A stretch of DNA of 64,000 nt from positions 3,438,501 through 3,502,500 of the forward strand of contig CP016211.1 of assembly GCA_001931535.1 (NCBI GenBank). Direction: 5' to 3'. The position numbers and the translations under genes were made by a program. Below the pieces are notes generated by a model. The model had not been told where the DNA came from. It was given only the letters and a program-made list of their open reading frames with translations, and did no database searches. The stretch is from Minicystis rosea. Lineage in GTDB: Bacteria > Myxococcota_A > Polyangia > Polyangiales > Polyangiaceae. How positions within the stretch are numbered: position 1 is the stretch's first letter; every line of letters begins with the position of its first letter. Positions 1 to 8,314 of this stretch are shown here, piece after piece.

Positions 1-1
1 C

Positions 2-973
2 CGCTACGGCGATCTCGACGGCGACGGGTTCCAGGAGTACCAGCGGCGAAGCGAGGGAGGCTACGAGAACGTCGGTTGGAAGGACGCCGGCGACGCCGTC
101 GTCTACCCCGACGGCAGCCAAGTCCGACAGCCGAAGGCGCTCTGCGAGCTCCAAGGCTACGTCTTCGACGCGTGGATGCGCATGGCGGCGCTCTACGACA
201 CCTTCGGTACACCGGCTCGAGCGACGGCGCTGCGTCGCAAGGCAGCCGATCTACAGCGACGCTTCGAGGACCATTTCTGGTGCGAGGATCTCGGGTTCTA
301 TGCGTTCGGTCTCGACCCCGAGAAGCGACGCATCGACAGCATCGCGTCGAATCCCGGGCATTGCTTGTGGAGCGGCATCGTCCGGCCCGACCGCGCGGCG
401 CGGGTGGTGGCGCGGCTGCTCCAGCGCGACATGTGGAGTGGCTGGGGGATCCGGACGCTCTCGGCGGACCACCCGGCGTACAACCCCTTCTCGTACCAGC
501 TCGGATCGGTGTGGCCGCACGACAACGGCATCATCGCGCTGGGCTTCAAACGATACGGTTTCGCGGCTGAAGCGGCCCGGATCGCGCGCGACATCAGCAG
601 GGCGGCGAGCTACTTCGTGGGGCACCGGCTCCCCGAGCTGTACGCCGGCGTGGAGCGAGGGTCCGGCAGCTTCCCCGTGCAATACCTCGGCGCCAACGTG
701 CCGCAGGCTTGGGCCGCCGGCTCGACCTTCCATCTCCTGCGAGCGATCCTCGGGCTCGCCGCCGATGCCCCGCGCGGCCGCCTGCACGTCGACCCTGCGC
801 TCCCCACGTGGCTGCCCGACGTGACGCTCCTGGGGCTCCGCGTGGGGCAGACCAAGGTCGATCTGCGGTTCTGGCGCGATGGGGATCGGACCCTCTGGGA
901 CGCGACCCCGCGCGAAGGGCGCATCGAGGTCTCGCAGGAGCCTTGGCAGCCCTGGTCTCCAACAGCCACGTAA
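2..973 (+). CDS. Glycogen-debranching-type glycosidase (amylo-alpha-1,6-glucosidase-like), C-terminal part
   Basis: The frame is open from base 2, so the 5' end lies outside the window; 323 residues are visible before the TAA stop. The segments WKDAGDAVVYPDG, CELQGYVFDAWMRMA and SVWPHDNGIIALGF are typical of the alpha/alpha-barrel (MGH1-like) half of bacterial glycogen-debranching/amylo-alpha-1,6-glucosidase family proteins, which also carry an N-terminal GDE_N-type domain that would be off the edge. The last ~60 residues (HVDPALPTWLPDVTL onward) look like the small beta domain that closes these enzymes. Expected role: cytoplasmic hydrolysis of alpha-glucan branches or related glucosides. The acid catalysts cannot be assigned with confidence from this fragment. 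It is convergent with the TonB-like gene that follows. Confidence 0.85.
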   Translation, partial: RYGDLDGDGFQEYQRRSEGGYENVGWKDAGDAVVYPDGSQVRQPKALCELQGYVFDAWMRMAALYDTFGTPARATALRRKAADLQRRFEDHFWCEDLGFYAFGLDPEKRRIDSIASNPGHCLWSGIVRPDRAARVVARLLQRDMWSGWGIRTLSADHPAYNPFSYQLGSVWPHDNGIIALGFKRYGFAAEAARIARDISRAASYFVGHRLPELYAGVERGSGSFPVQYLGANVPQAWAAGSTFHLLRAILGLAADAPRGRLHVDPALPTWLPDVTLLGLRVGQTKVDLRFWRDGDRTLWDATPREGRIEVSQEPWQPWSPTAT

Positions 974-1070
974 ATCGCTCGGGCGAACAACGGACGACGA
1001 CGAGGTCCCGATCGCGCCGCACGACGACACACGCGAGCTCGGCACCCATGGCGCGCTCTCGCCGTGGAGC

Positions 1071-2000
1071 TCAGAGCGATTGCTCGCTCGCGATCGAGAC
1101 GTTGACGCGATGGCGCGGGATGGGGAGGAGCGCGGTGAGGTCGTTGCAGCCCACGTTCGGGATGGCGTCGCTACGGCCCGCTTGATCGCGATCCATCGGC
1201 CGGCAGGGCATGGCCTTGGCTTCGCCGGTGAGCATGCGCGGCACGGCGGTCACGTCGGCGTCGACGGCTAGCTTCACGACGGCGCCGTGCGCGCCGGGCG
1301 CAACGCGGAGCCGGCGTCCGGCGAGCTTGGCTTGGAGCGCGCGCGCATACGCTTCCCAGCTCGGGCTGGTGGCGCTGACGCGGGTGACGTTCCCGCCTTC
1401 GTCGATGTCGATGCGCACGGTGCCGTGGCCACGCTGCGGCGCCGACGCATCGGCGACGGAACGCGCGAGGCCGATGAGCTGCGGCGCAGCGCCGGATGCG
1501 GGGCTCGCTTCGTGCGGCGCCGTGAGCGCATCGAAGACACCGCGCGGCGCATGCACGGCGCGAGGAACGAGCGGTGGCGGGAGCGCATCGCCCTTCGCGC
1601 CCTTCGCAGCGGGGCTCGCGCTCACGTCGCCAGCGCTCGGTGCAGCGTGATCACCGCCGACCTCCGCTGCAGCGACGGGGCCCGCGGCGGAGGGCACGGC
1701 GCCCTGCCCGGGGCCATCGACCTGCGGCGCGGCGGAAGGTTTGCGAGCCACAGAGCGCGGCGAGGTCGCACGTGCGACGGTCGCGGGAGATGCCTCGGTC
1801 GACACGGACGCGCGTGGAGCCTCGATCGACGCGGGTGGATCCGAAGGAGGATCGATCGCGAGGTCGATCGTCGTTTCGGCGCGCATCGCCGAGGGTGTCG
1901 AAGGCAGCGGTGGACGCGCGAGCCTGAGGCTTCCGAGCACCAAGAGATGAAGCGCGACGGCGACGGCCATCGATGAGCCGAACCTCGGCGTGCGCTCCAT
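1071..2000 (-). CDS. TonB-like protein with an N-terminal membrane anchor
   Basis: This 309-residue protein starts at the ATG at 2000; the frame stays open further upstream, but that part has random-looking composition. A short basic N-terminus is followed by one hydrophobic segment (about residues 9-26), then a long Pro/Ala/Ser-rich stretch (about 30-190), then a small folded region with HGTVRIDIDEGGNVTRV (about 225-280), which matches the start of TonB C-terminal domains. This architecture (anchor, extended periplasmic linker, TonB-type tip) implies energy transfer to an outer-membrane receptor or a structural periplasmic role. No ExbB/ExbD or receptor gene is adjacent. After the TonB-like part there is an unusual ~50-residue tail with two cysteines. 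Family placement is an inference from layout and the short motif. Confidence 0.6.
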   Translation of the reverse strand: MERTPRFGSSMAVAVALHLLVLGSLRLARPPLPSTPSAMRAETTIDLAIDPPSDPPASIEAPRASVSTEASPATVARATSPRSVARKPSAAPQVDGPGQGAVPSAAGPVAAAEVGGDHAAPSAGDVSASPAAKGAKGDALPPPLVPRAVHAPRGVFDALTAPHEASPASGAAPQLIGLARSVADASAPQRGHGTVRIDIDEGGNVTRVSATSPSWEAYARALQAKLAGRRLRVAPGAHGAVVKLAVDADVTAVPRMLTGEAKAMPCRPMDRDQAGRSDAIPNVGCNDLTALLPIPRHRVNVSIASEQSL

Positions 2001-2145
2001 GCGGGCATGGTTGCACGGCGTTCGGCGCGCGATCAGCGGAGCTTCGCGCGCGAGCACGATTTCGGCCGGGACAGCGGGCCGCTCGAACCTGAAGGAAAGA
2101 CGCTGCGGACGCCCGCGAGCCTTCGATCGCGGCCTCTTTCGAGCA

Positions 2146-3120
2146 TCACCGCGCCGTGATGCGCACCGCTTCGGCGTCGGCCCCGATCGCGCACAGCTTC
2201 TCGGCGACCGCGACGGCGTCGTCGCGGCTGGCGGCATCGAGCACCACGCACGGCAGATCCGCGAGCCTTTCGCGCGCCTCGGCGAGCGGGAGGCCGGTGA
2301 TCTCCCGCAGGACCTTGAGCGCGGAGACACCGGCATCCTTCGCATCCCAGAGCACGGCCTGCCACGTGCCCGGAGCGCGCGCGTCGCCGCCGCGCATGGA
2401 CGCGAGCGGATCGGCGCCACCGTGGAGCGCTTCGGACACGCGGAGGCGCAGGGCGACGCCGTGGTCGCGGGCCACGCGTGTCACCTCGGCGACGCCGTAC
2501 GCGAGATCTTGGAACACCACGCCGAGATCGAGCGCGCCCCAGGCATCGTGTGCCCACGCGGGCTCGATGGGTGGGCGCGCGACATTCGTCGGATCCACGA
2601 GGAGCGGCGGCAGAACCTCGGTGGCGAGCGTGCGTTGCAAGGCGGCGAGGCTCTCGTCGGCCGCTTCGCGCCGCTGCGAGCCGCCCGCCACCCAGAACGA
2701 GAAGTGGGCGATCACGGGCTCGTGCGCGTGATCGAGCTCCACGTCGACGCGCCCGCCCCTGCGATAGAAGAGCTCTCCGAACGTGCGCGGCATGGTGACC
2801 GTATAGGGGGCGTGCACGAGCACCTGCGTGCCGGCGAGGGTCACCTCGGGCGGGCTGCTCCACGACGCCGGCCAATCGTCGTCGAGCGCGAGCCGATCCG
2901 ATTCGAGCGTGAGACCGTGCGCGCGCACGAAGCGATGGAAGGGCGGTTCGAGACCAACCCTCTCTTCTTCGGGCGTCTCCATGAACGCGTCGTGCTCGCT
3001 CACGATCGCGTCGAGCTCCTCCGCGACGGCGCGCGCCGTCTCCGCCGACTTGAACGAGCCGACGATGGTGTAGCTGCCGCTGTTGTTGCTGGCGAACGCG
3101 GTCCACAGCCGGATGCGCAT
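2146..3120 (-). CDS. Unknown protein with a C-terminal ribosomal L7/L12-like domain
   Basis: Residues about 253-324 line up with the C-terminal domain of ribosomal protein L7/L12: KVLREITGLPLAEAR corresponds to the L7/L12 helix-turn KAVRGATGLGLKEAK, and a final alpha-beta unit ends GADAEAVRI where L7/L12 has GAEVEVK. The first ~250 residues are not recognised; they begin with ASNNSGSYTIVGSFKSAETA and contain several Trp and Pro residues. It is the second gene of a two-gene unit: the radical SAM gene ends 15 bases upstream on the same strand. The L7/L12 tip normally recruits translational GTPases, so a link to the ribosome or to translation factors is possible but unproven. It is not the ribosomal protein itself, which is about 120 residues. 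Confidence 0.75.
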   Translation of the reverse strand: MRIRLWTAFASNNSGSYTIVGSFKSAETARAVAEELDAIVSEHDAFMETPEEERVGLEPPFHRFVRAHGLTLESDRLALDDDWPASWSSPPEVTLAGTQVLVHAPYTVTMPRTFGELFYRRGGRVDVELDHAHEPVIAHFSFWVAGGSQRREAADESLAALQRTLATEVLPPLLVDPTNVARPPIEPAWAHDAWGALDLGVVFQDLAYGVAEVTRVARDHGVALRLRVSEALHGGADPLASMRGGDARAPGTWQAVLWDAKDAGVSALKVLREITGLPLAEARERLADLPCVVLDAASRDDAVAVAEKLCAIGADAEAVRITAR

Positions 3121-3135
3121 CGAGGTTCGCCGAAC

Positions 3136-4143
3136 CTACAGCACGGGGAGCCGCGCGCCGAGCCCATGCGCCGGGAGCCGCGCGCAGCCGGGGATCTGCG
3201 CGGGCGCGGCGAGGCTCGCGCGCTCGCGCTCCCACACGGCGATCACGTCGGCGGCGGTCTGCACGGGGAACGCGCGCTCGTGAAAGCTGCACGGCTGCAC
3301 GCGACGATCGGACGTGAGGACCACGAAATCGAGCCCCGCGCCGCAGTCGTCGCCCGAGAAGAGCCGAGGCACGGCGTCCAGCCTCTCGCCCCAACACACC
3401 GACAGCTTCACGACGGCGCGGCGACCGAGGCCGCGTGCGAGCGCACCGACGCGGCGCGCGAGATCCCGCGACTGCAGCGCGGTGAGGTGCTGCGCGACAT
3501 CGCGGCCGTTGTAGCTGAGCAAGAGGATGTCGGTGCAACCGAGGTCGACGGCACGAAGCACCACGCGCTCCAGCCACGGAAGGCGCTCCGGCGTGACGAG
3601 CCAGTTGAGCCCGAAGCGTGCCCGCTCGTCCGCCAGCAGCGCGATGCTCTTCTCCCAATCGTTGTCGTCGTAGGCCGAGACGCGGATCTGCCCGTACGTC
3701 CCCGCGATCGCGCGCAACCTTGCGCGCGTGAGCAGGAGGCCGTTGGTGGTGAAGCTCAGCGCCAGCGGTGTCTCCGCGTGGAGGCGCTGCGCCAGCGCCT
3801 CGATGCCACGAAACGCGAACGGCTCACCGCCGCCGAAGGCAACCTCGAGCACGCCGGCGCGCGCGAGATCGGCGAGCATCGCGAGCGCGCTCTCGACGGT
3901 CCATGCGCTCGCCGCGTCCAGCTCGCGGCAGCAGAACGTGCACGCGAGGTTGCAGACGTTGGTGATGCCGAGCTGCACGACCCGCGGCGCGCGCCGCCGG
4001 AGGTGAGCGACCTCGGGGCCATCGCAGAGCGCCGAGAGGCCGGTGTCCCGATCGAAGAGCAGGAGCGCGCCGTCGAGCGCATGGCGGCGCAGACGCGCAA
4101 GCGCCGCGGGGACGGTGACGAGGTCCTCGGGACGCGGCTCCAC
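3136..4143 (-). CDS. Radical SAM enzyme with SPASM-like C-terminal cysteines
   Basis: This 335-residue protein has the radical SAM cluster motif CNLACTFC (CxxxCxxC, about residues 63-70), then AFGGGEPF (the GGE motif that binds SAM) and SFTTNGLLL further on. The C-terminal third has DDCGAGLDFVVLTSDRRVQPCSFHE and a later PGCARLP, resembling the auxiliary-cluster (SPASM/twitch) part of peptide-modifying enzymes. It probably uses a [4Fe-4S] cluster and S-adenosylmethionine to generate a 5'-deoxyadenosyl radical. The substrate is unknown. The gene 15 bases downstream, with an L7/L12-like domain, is the obvious partner or substrate candidate. No short RiPP precursor ORF was seen next to it. Confidence 0.85.
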   Translation of the reverse strand: MEPRPEDLVTVPAALARLRRHALDGALLLFDRDTGLSALCDGPEVAHLRRRAPRVVQLGITNVCNLACTFCCRELDAASAWTVESALAMLADLARAGVLEVAFGGGEPFAFRGIEALAQRLHAETPLALSFTTNGLLLTRARLRAIAGTYGQIRVSAYDDNDWEKSIALLADERARFGLNWLVTPERLPWLERVVLRAVDLGCTDILLLSYNGRDVAQHLTALQSRDLARRVGALARGLGRRAVVKLSVCWGERLDAVPRLFSGDDCGAGLDFVVLTSDRRVQPCSFHERAFPVQTAADVIAVWERERASLAAPAQIPGCARLPAHGLGARLPVL

Positions 4144-4242
4144 GTGCGGATGGTAGCGCGGCGTGCGACGTGCGCGCTTCGGATTGAAGGGATGGAGATC
4201 GGCGCGGACTGCCGATGCCCGCCAATGCCCGCAGGCTCGTCG

Positions 4243-5241
4243 CTACATGCGGACGATGGCCGCGCCCCAGCTGATACCGGCGCCCAGCGCGCAGAGGAGC
4301 ACGTTCTGGCCGGGCTTGATGCGGCCGTCGCGCACGGCTTCGTCGAGGGCGATGGGGATCGAGGCGCTCGACGTGTTGCCGTACTCCTCGATGTTGAGCA
4401 CGAACTTGTCGAGCGGGAAACCGAGCCGATCCGACACCTGCGTGATGATGCGCAGGTTGGCCTGATGCGCCACGACCCAATCGAGATCCTTGCTGGTCAA
4501 GCCCGCGGCCTTCATCGCCAGCGTCGAGGCGCTGGTGAGGTTCTTGATCGCGACCTTGAAGACCTCCGAGCCGGTCATGTGGACCTTGTTGCGCTTCCGC
4601 GTGAGGCCGTCGGGCGTGAGCGGCTCCTGCGATCCGCCGCCCGGGATGTGGAGCGCGCCCGCGAGCGATCCATCGGTGAAGAGCTTCGTCGAGAGGATGC
4701 CGCGACCATCGCCCTTGGCCGGGCCGAGCACCACCGCGCCTGCGCCGTCGCCGAAGAGCACGCAGGTGGTGCGGTCTTCCCAGTTGAGGATGCGCGAGAG
4801 CAGCTCGACGCCGATGACCAGCACGCAGCGGGCCGCGCCGGTGGCGATGAACTGATCGGCGATCGTCATCCCGTAGACGAAGCCGGCGCACGCCGCGGAG
4901 ATGTCGAACGAGGGGATCTCGTCGGCGCCGAGCTTCTGCTGCACGTGCACCGCGCAGGCCGGCATGGGCGTGTCACCGCTGATGGTCCCGACGATGATCA
5001 TGTCGAGATCGGCCACGTTGAGCCCGGCCGCTTCGAGCGCGGCGCGCCCGGCGGCGGCGGCCATGTCGCTCGTGACCTCGTTGTCGGCGGCCATGTGACG
5101 CCGGCGGATGCCGGTGCGCTCGGCGATCCAGGCGTCGGACGTGTCGACGACCTTCTCCAGATCGCCATTGCTGACGACCTTCGCGGGCACGTAGTGCCCC
5201 GTGCCCAGGATGCGGCTGTGCGGACCGACGTCGGACGTCAT
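4243..5241 (-). CDS. fabH: 3-oxoacyl-ACP synthase III (KAS III)
   Basis: FabH condenses an acyl-CoA with malonyl-ACP to start fatty acid synthesis in the cytoplasm. The full KAS III triad is visible: Cys in ISAACAGF (about residue 118), His in AHQAN (about 259) and Asn in EYGNTSSAS (about 289). The ending ISWGAAIVRM is also typical. The length of 332 residues is normal. The ATG at 5241 was chosen over the upstream GTG at 5268 because GAGGAG sits 8 bases before it. It lies downstream of yceD and rpmF in the familiar yceD-rpmF-(plsX)-fabH order, but plsX is absent here and a double hairpin separates rpmF from fabH. Confidence 0.95.
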   Translation of the reverse strand: MTSDVGPHSRILGTGHYVPAKVVSNGDLEKVVDTSDAWIAERTGIRRRHMAADNEVTSDMAAAAGRAALEAAGLNVADLDMIIVGTISGDTPMPACAVHVQQKLGADEIPSFDISAACAGFVYGMTIADQFIATGAARCVLVIGVELLSRILNWEDRTTCVLFGDGAGAVVLGPAKGDGRGILSTKLFTDGSLAGALHIPGGGSQEPLTPDGLTRKRNKVHMTGSEVFKVAIKNLTSASTLAMKAAGLTSKDLDWVVAHQANLRIITQVSDRLGFPLDKFVLNIEEYGNTSSASIPIALDEAVRDGRIKPGQNVLLCALGAGISWGAAIVRM

Positions 5242-5458
5242 CGTGGTGGCTCCTCGGGAGGCAGGCACCGAGCTCGATCAGCTCGGCGATTTCGTGTCCA
5301 GAAACGAACATACCGCGAGCGGTAGCGAGCAGATCGTCACCGAAGCGAGATCCGCCCCCGACCGTCGCGGTACGGTTGCCGACAGAAGGGACCACTCCGG
5401 TCCCATCACGTGGGTCGAGCTCGGCCCGGGATTCGAGCACGCTTCCAACCCAACACCT

Positions 5459-5501
5459 GGGCCGGCTTGCCGGCCCGGGGTTTGGGGCCGCTTGCGGCCC
5501 C
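5459..5501 (-). terminator. Double GC hairpin after rpmF (interspersed composite repeat)
   Basis: Two perfect hairpins follow each other 14 bases after the rpmF stop: arms GGGGCCGC/GCGGCCCC around TT (5484-5501) and GGGCCGGC/GCCGGCCC around TT (5459-5476), joined by a short C/A-rich spacer. There is no T-run, so intrinsic termination is uncertain. The same composite is found after the gene ending at 20501, with the stretch GCGGCCCCAAACCCCGGG identical, so this is a member of a repeat family and not only a local terminator. Confidence 0.6.
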
Positions 5502-5514
5502 ATCGAGACGAGAA

Positions 5515-5706
5515 CTAGGAGGCGCTGACCTTGGTCGCCTTCACCTTGCGGCCCTTGTAGTGGCCGCAGGCGCCGCACGCGCGGTGCGGGAGGACCGCCT
5601 CGCCGCAGTGCTCGCACTTGGCGAGCTGGACGGGGGTCACCTTGTCGTGGTTCGCGCGGCGCATGTCGCGCTTGCTAGCGGTGGTTTTCCTCTTGGGGAC
5701 GGCCAC
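5515..5706 (-). CDS. rpmF: 50S ribosomal protein L32, zinc type
   Basis: This 63-residue protein opens MAVPKRKTTASKRDMRRANH, the standard L32 N-terminus that threads into the large subunit near the peptide exit region. Two CxxC pairs (CEHC and CGAC) form a zinc ribbon, so this is the zinc-binding paralogue type, not the Cys-free type. It lies 3 bases after the yceD stop on the same strand and is surely co-transcribed with it. The stop codon is followed by the double GC hairpin. Confidence 0.97.
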   Translation of the reverse strand: MAVPKRKTTASKRDMRRANHDKVTPVQLAKCEHCGEAVLPHRACGACGHYKGRKVKATKVSAS

Positions 5707-5709
5707 GGT

Positions 5710-6396
5710 CTACTCCTTGTCCTTCTTCGTCTTGCCCGCGGCCTTCGCCGCGATCTTGGTCTTTTTCTCGGCGGCGGGAGGGGGCCGGGAAGGCCTCTTC
5801 GCCGCCTGGAGCTTTTCACGCAGCGCACTGAGCGGTGCGAGGCGAGGGTCGACGCGCGGCCCGGTCTCCTCGGGAGCCGACGCCGGGGCGGCGGGACGGA
5901 TACCCGGGCAATCATCCGAGCACAAGGGGAAGTTCGGCACCTCGAGCAGGATCGCCTCCCGCACGAAGGGGTCGAGCACCACCGTTTCGCCGTCGTACGT
6001 GTCGAGATCGGCCTCTTCGGAGCTGAACTCGTACTCCTCGTCCTTGTGGGCGTCCGCCTTGCCTTTTTCGCCGTGCCCGTTGGCGTGCGACGGCGCGTGA
6101 GCGTGCGGGCCCGCGCCGCTCGGCGCCGGACGGAGCAGGAGCGACAGCTCGGTGTCGACGAGCACGCTCGCCGGCTCCAGACAGCGGGCGCACGGCGTGC
6201 GCAGGTCGGCCGTGACCTTGCCGCGCACCACGATGTCGCTCCCCGATCGGGAGAGACGCGCGTGCACACGGCCGGGTGCGTGGCCCTGAAGGTCGGCGTC
6301 GGCCAACTCTTCTTTGAGCCACACGAGCGGCAGCTCGGCGTCGAGGGCGAGGCCGGCAGCGTCGATGTCGTGAGCGGAGATGGAGAGGAGCGCCAC
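5710..6396 (-). CDS. yceD: YceD/DUF177 family protein
   Basis: YceD proteins are encoded next to rpmF in most bacteria and have been linked to 23S rRNA or ribosome maturation. The family core is present: a beta-rich N-terminus with VRGKVTADLRTPCARCLEP (CxxC, about residues 58-75) and a second conserved part with DPFVREAILLEVPNFPLCSDDCPG (about 145-170) containing a second Cys pair. At 228 residues it is longer than usual (about 170). The extra length comes from a His/Gly/Lys-rich insertion near residues 95-120 and a Lys/Ala-rich tail. It is the first gene of the yceD-rpmF-fabH unit, divergent from the membrane protein gene at 6576. Confidence 0.9.
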   Translation of the reverse strand: MALLSISAHDIDAAGLALDAELPLVWLKEELADADLQGHAPGRVHARLSRSGSDIVVRGKVTADLRTPCARCLEPASVLVDTELSLLLRPAPSGAGPHAHAPSHANGHGEKGKADAHKDEEYEFSSEEADLDTYDGETVVLDPFVREAILLEVPNFPLCSDDCPGIRPAAPASAPEETGPRVDPRLAPLSALREKLQAAKRPSRPPPAAEKKTKIAAKAAGKTKKDKE

Positions 6397-6575
6397 GGTG
6401 GCCGGCCGCTATAGCAACGACCTGGCCACTTGGCCAGCGAACTCGTGCGGACCACCACCCGAATCGCTCGGGTGTAGCCCCCTCCCCGACTCCCGAGTAG
6501 CGTCCGGCCTGGTCCACCTTGGGGCGCTGCCCCAGCCCCGAGCCTGCTTTCGCGCCGGCTCCACGCGAACTTCTC

Positions 6576-7886
6576 ATGCCCCGTCCCCGGCGCACGCTCC
6601 ATCTCGCACTCGGCATCTACGCGCTCGTCACCTTCGTCTGCCTGCTGACGACGGCGCCCGAGCGGCTCGCGACACACACGCCGTACAACCATTTCGCGCT
6701 GCTCGCCGAGGGCTGGGTGAAGGGCCGCCTCGATCTCGGGCGCGCGCCGCCTCAGTACACGGGCAACAACGATTTCGCCTCCTACGGCGATCGCTGGTTC
6801 ATCAGCTTCCCGCCCTTCCCCGCGGTCTTGATCGCGCCGCTCGTGAAGCTCGCCGGCAGCGCGGAGGCCGTGCGTGACGGGCTCTTCTTCGGCGCCCTCA
6901 CGGGCGTGGGCCCGGCCGTCCTGTTCCTCGCGCTCGACAAGCTCTCGCGCACCGGCCGGAGCCGCCGCAGCACCGCGGAGAACGTCGCGCTCGCGCTGCT
7001 CTTCGCGTTCGGCACCGTGTACTGGTTCTCCGCGGTGCAGGGCACCGTGTGGTTCGTCGCGCACGTCGTCGGCGTCGCGCTCGCGTCGATCTACCTCTAC
7101 GCCTCCATCGACGCCGCGCACCCCATCGTCGCCGGCCTCGCGCTCGGCCTCGGCTTCGCCACGCGCACCTCGCTCGGCTTCGCGTTCCCGCTCTTCCTCT
7201 ACGAGAGCTACCGCGCCGCCGCGCGCTCCGACGCCCCCGCCGATGCCGCGATCGCGCCGCGCCTCGGCCGCGCCGATCTACGCGCGCTCTTCGATCGGCT
7301 CGCGCCCTTCGGCACGGCGGTCGTCGCGGTGCTGGGCGTGCTCTTCTGGCACAACCGCGCGCGCTTCGGCGATCCGTTCGAGTTCGGCCATCGCTACCTC
7401 GCCATCACGTGGCGCGGGCGCATGGATAAGTGGGGCCTCGAGTCGTACCACTACCTCGGCCGGAACCTCGCCGTCGTCTTCACCTCGCTCCCGTACACGA
7501 AGGTCACGGGCGCGCCGTTCCAGATCAACGTGCACGGCCTCGCGCTCTGGATCACGAGCCCGTGGTTCGCGTGGGCCGTGTGGCCGAAGCGCACGAGCGC
7601 GTATTTCTGGGCGCTCGCGGCGACCGTCGCCGGCGTCGCCGTCCCCGTCCTGCTCTACCAGAACAGCGGTTGGATCCAGTTCGGCTATCGCTTCTCGAAC
7701 GACTTCGCGCCCTTCGTGATCGCGATGATCGCCGTCGGCGGGCGGCATCTCTCAATCCCCTTCCGGCTCCTCGCCGCGATCGCAATCGTGGTGAACGCGT
7801 TCGGCGCGCTCACGTTCCAGCGCGGCCCGTACGACCGCTTCTATTACATCGACGGCACGCAGAAGATCCTCCACCAGCCCGATTGA
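6576..7886 (+). CDS. Polytopic membrane protein, possibly a GT-C type glycosyltransferase
   Basis: This 436-residue protein has roughly ten hydrophobic segments, starting at residue 8. The ATG at 6576 is preferred over the upstream in-frame start at 6519, which would add an unlikely Pro-rich leader. A periplasmic-looking loop after the first helix holds HTPYNHFALLAEGWVKG and NNDFASYGDRWFISFPP, a layout seen in GT-C enzymes that use lipid-linked sugars; however, no clear DD/DE catalytic pair stands out, so function remains open. It stands alone on the plus strand and is divergent from yceD. Confidence 0.6.
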   Translation: MPRPRRTLHLALGIYALVTFVCLLTTAPERLATHTPYNHFALLAEGWVKGRLDLGRAPPQYTGNNDFASYGDRWFISFPPFPAVLIAPLVKLAGSAEAVRDGLFFGALTGVGPAVLFLALDKLSRTGRSRRSTAENVALALLFAFGTVYWFSAVQGTVWFVAHVVGVALASIYLYASIDAAHPIVAGLALGLGFATRTSLGFAFPLFLYESYRAAARSDAPADAAIAPRLGRADLRALFDRLAPFGTAVVAVLGVLFWHNRARFGDPFEFGHRYLAITWRGRMDKWGLESYHYLGRNLAVVFTSLPYTKVTGAPFQINVHGLALWITSPWFAWAVWPKRTSAYFWALAATVAGVAVPVLLYQNSGWIQFGYRFSNDFAPFVIAMIAVGGRHLSIPFRLLAAIAIVVNAFGALTFQRGPYDRFYYIDGTQKILHQPD

Positions 7887-8031
7887 CGCGCGCGCCGGGC
7901 GCGTGCGCGTTCACGTCAATCAGGCCCACCGGTATCGCGGCGCGAGCACGGACCGATGCTCGATGTCGGGGTGACTCGCAATGCCGGCCGGCGACGTGGA
8001 GGTCCACCAACGTCGGCTCTATGCTGGGCGC

Positions 8032-8223
8032 GTGGGCAACCCGTATCGCGAGCCCCCGCCCCTCGAGCCGCGCGGCGCCGGCGGGAGCCTCGGCCTGCCG
8101 ACGGTGATCTTCGGGTCCCTCTGCGTGCTCATGGGCTATGCGCTCGGCGGCCCCGCGTGCGGCCTCTTCGCGACGATCGCGGGCGTCGTCCTGATCCTCT
8201 CGCCGAGCCGTCTGCCGCGCTGA
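8032..8223 (+). CDS. Small two-helix membrane protein
   Basis: A 63-residue protein starting at GTG 8032; an in-frame ATG at 7981 would give 80 residues, but the leader looks unstructured. A short Pro-rich N-terminus (NPYREPPPLEPRG) is followed by two hydrophobic segments (about residues 20-36 and 40-57) joined by a GGP turn. The function is unknown and no partner is obvious. The reading frame is supported by its composition and the clean hydrophobic pattern only. Confidence 0.45.
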   Translation: MGNPYREPPPLEPRGAGGSLGLPTVIFGSLCVLMGYALGGPACGLFATIAGVVLILSPSRLPR

Positions 8224-8314
8224 TCGCGGCCTACGGGCGACGAAATCTTGCTTCGGCGGCCAACGGGGCTGCGCGGCGAGACGGCGCGTTGGGCATCTTT
8301 GTAGAGTGCGCCGC

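Noticed and set aside
1990..5325. Very long plus-strand open frame of 1111 codons opposite radical SAM, fabH and others
   Set aside because: It is the antisense shadow of clear genes; its protein is Arg/Glu/Ala/His-rich without domains, as expected in high-GC DNA.
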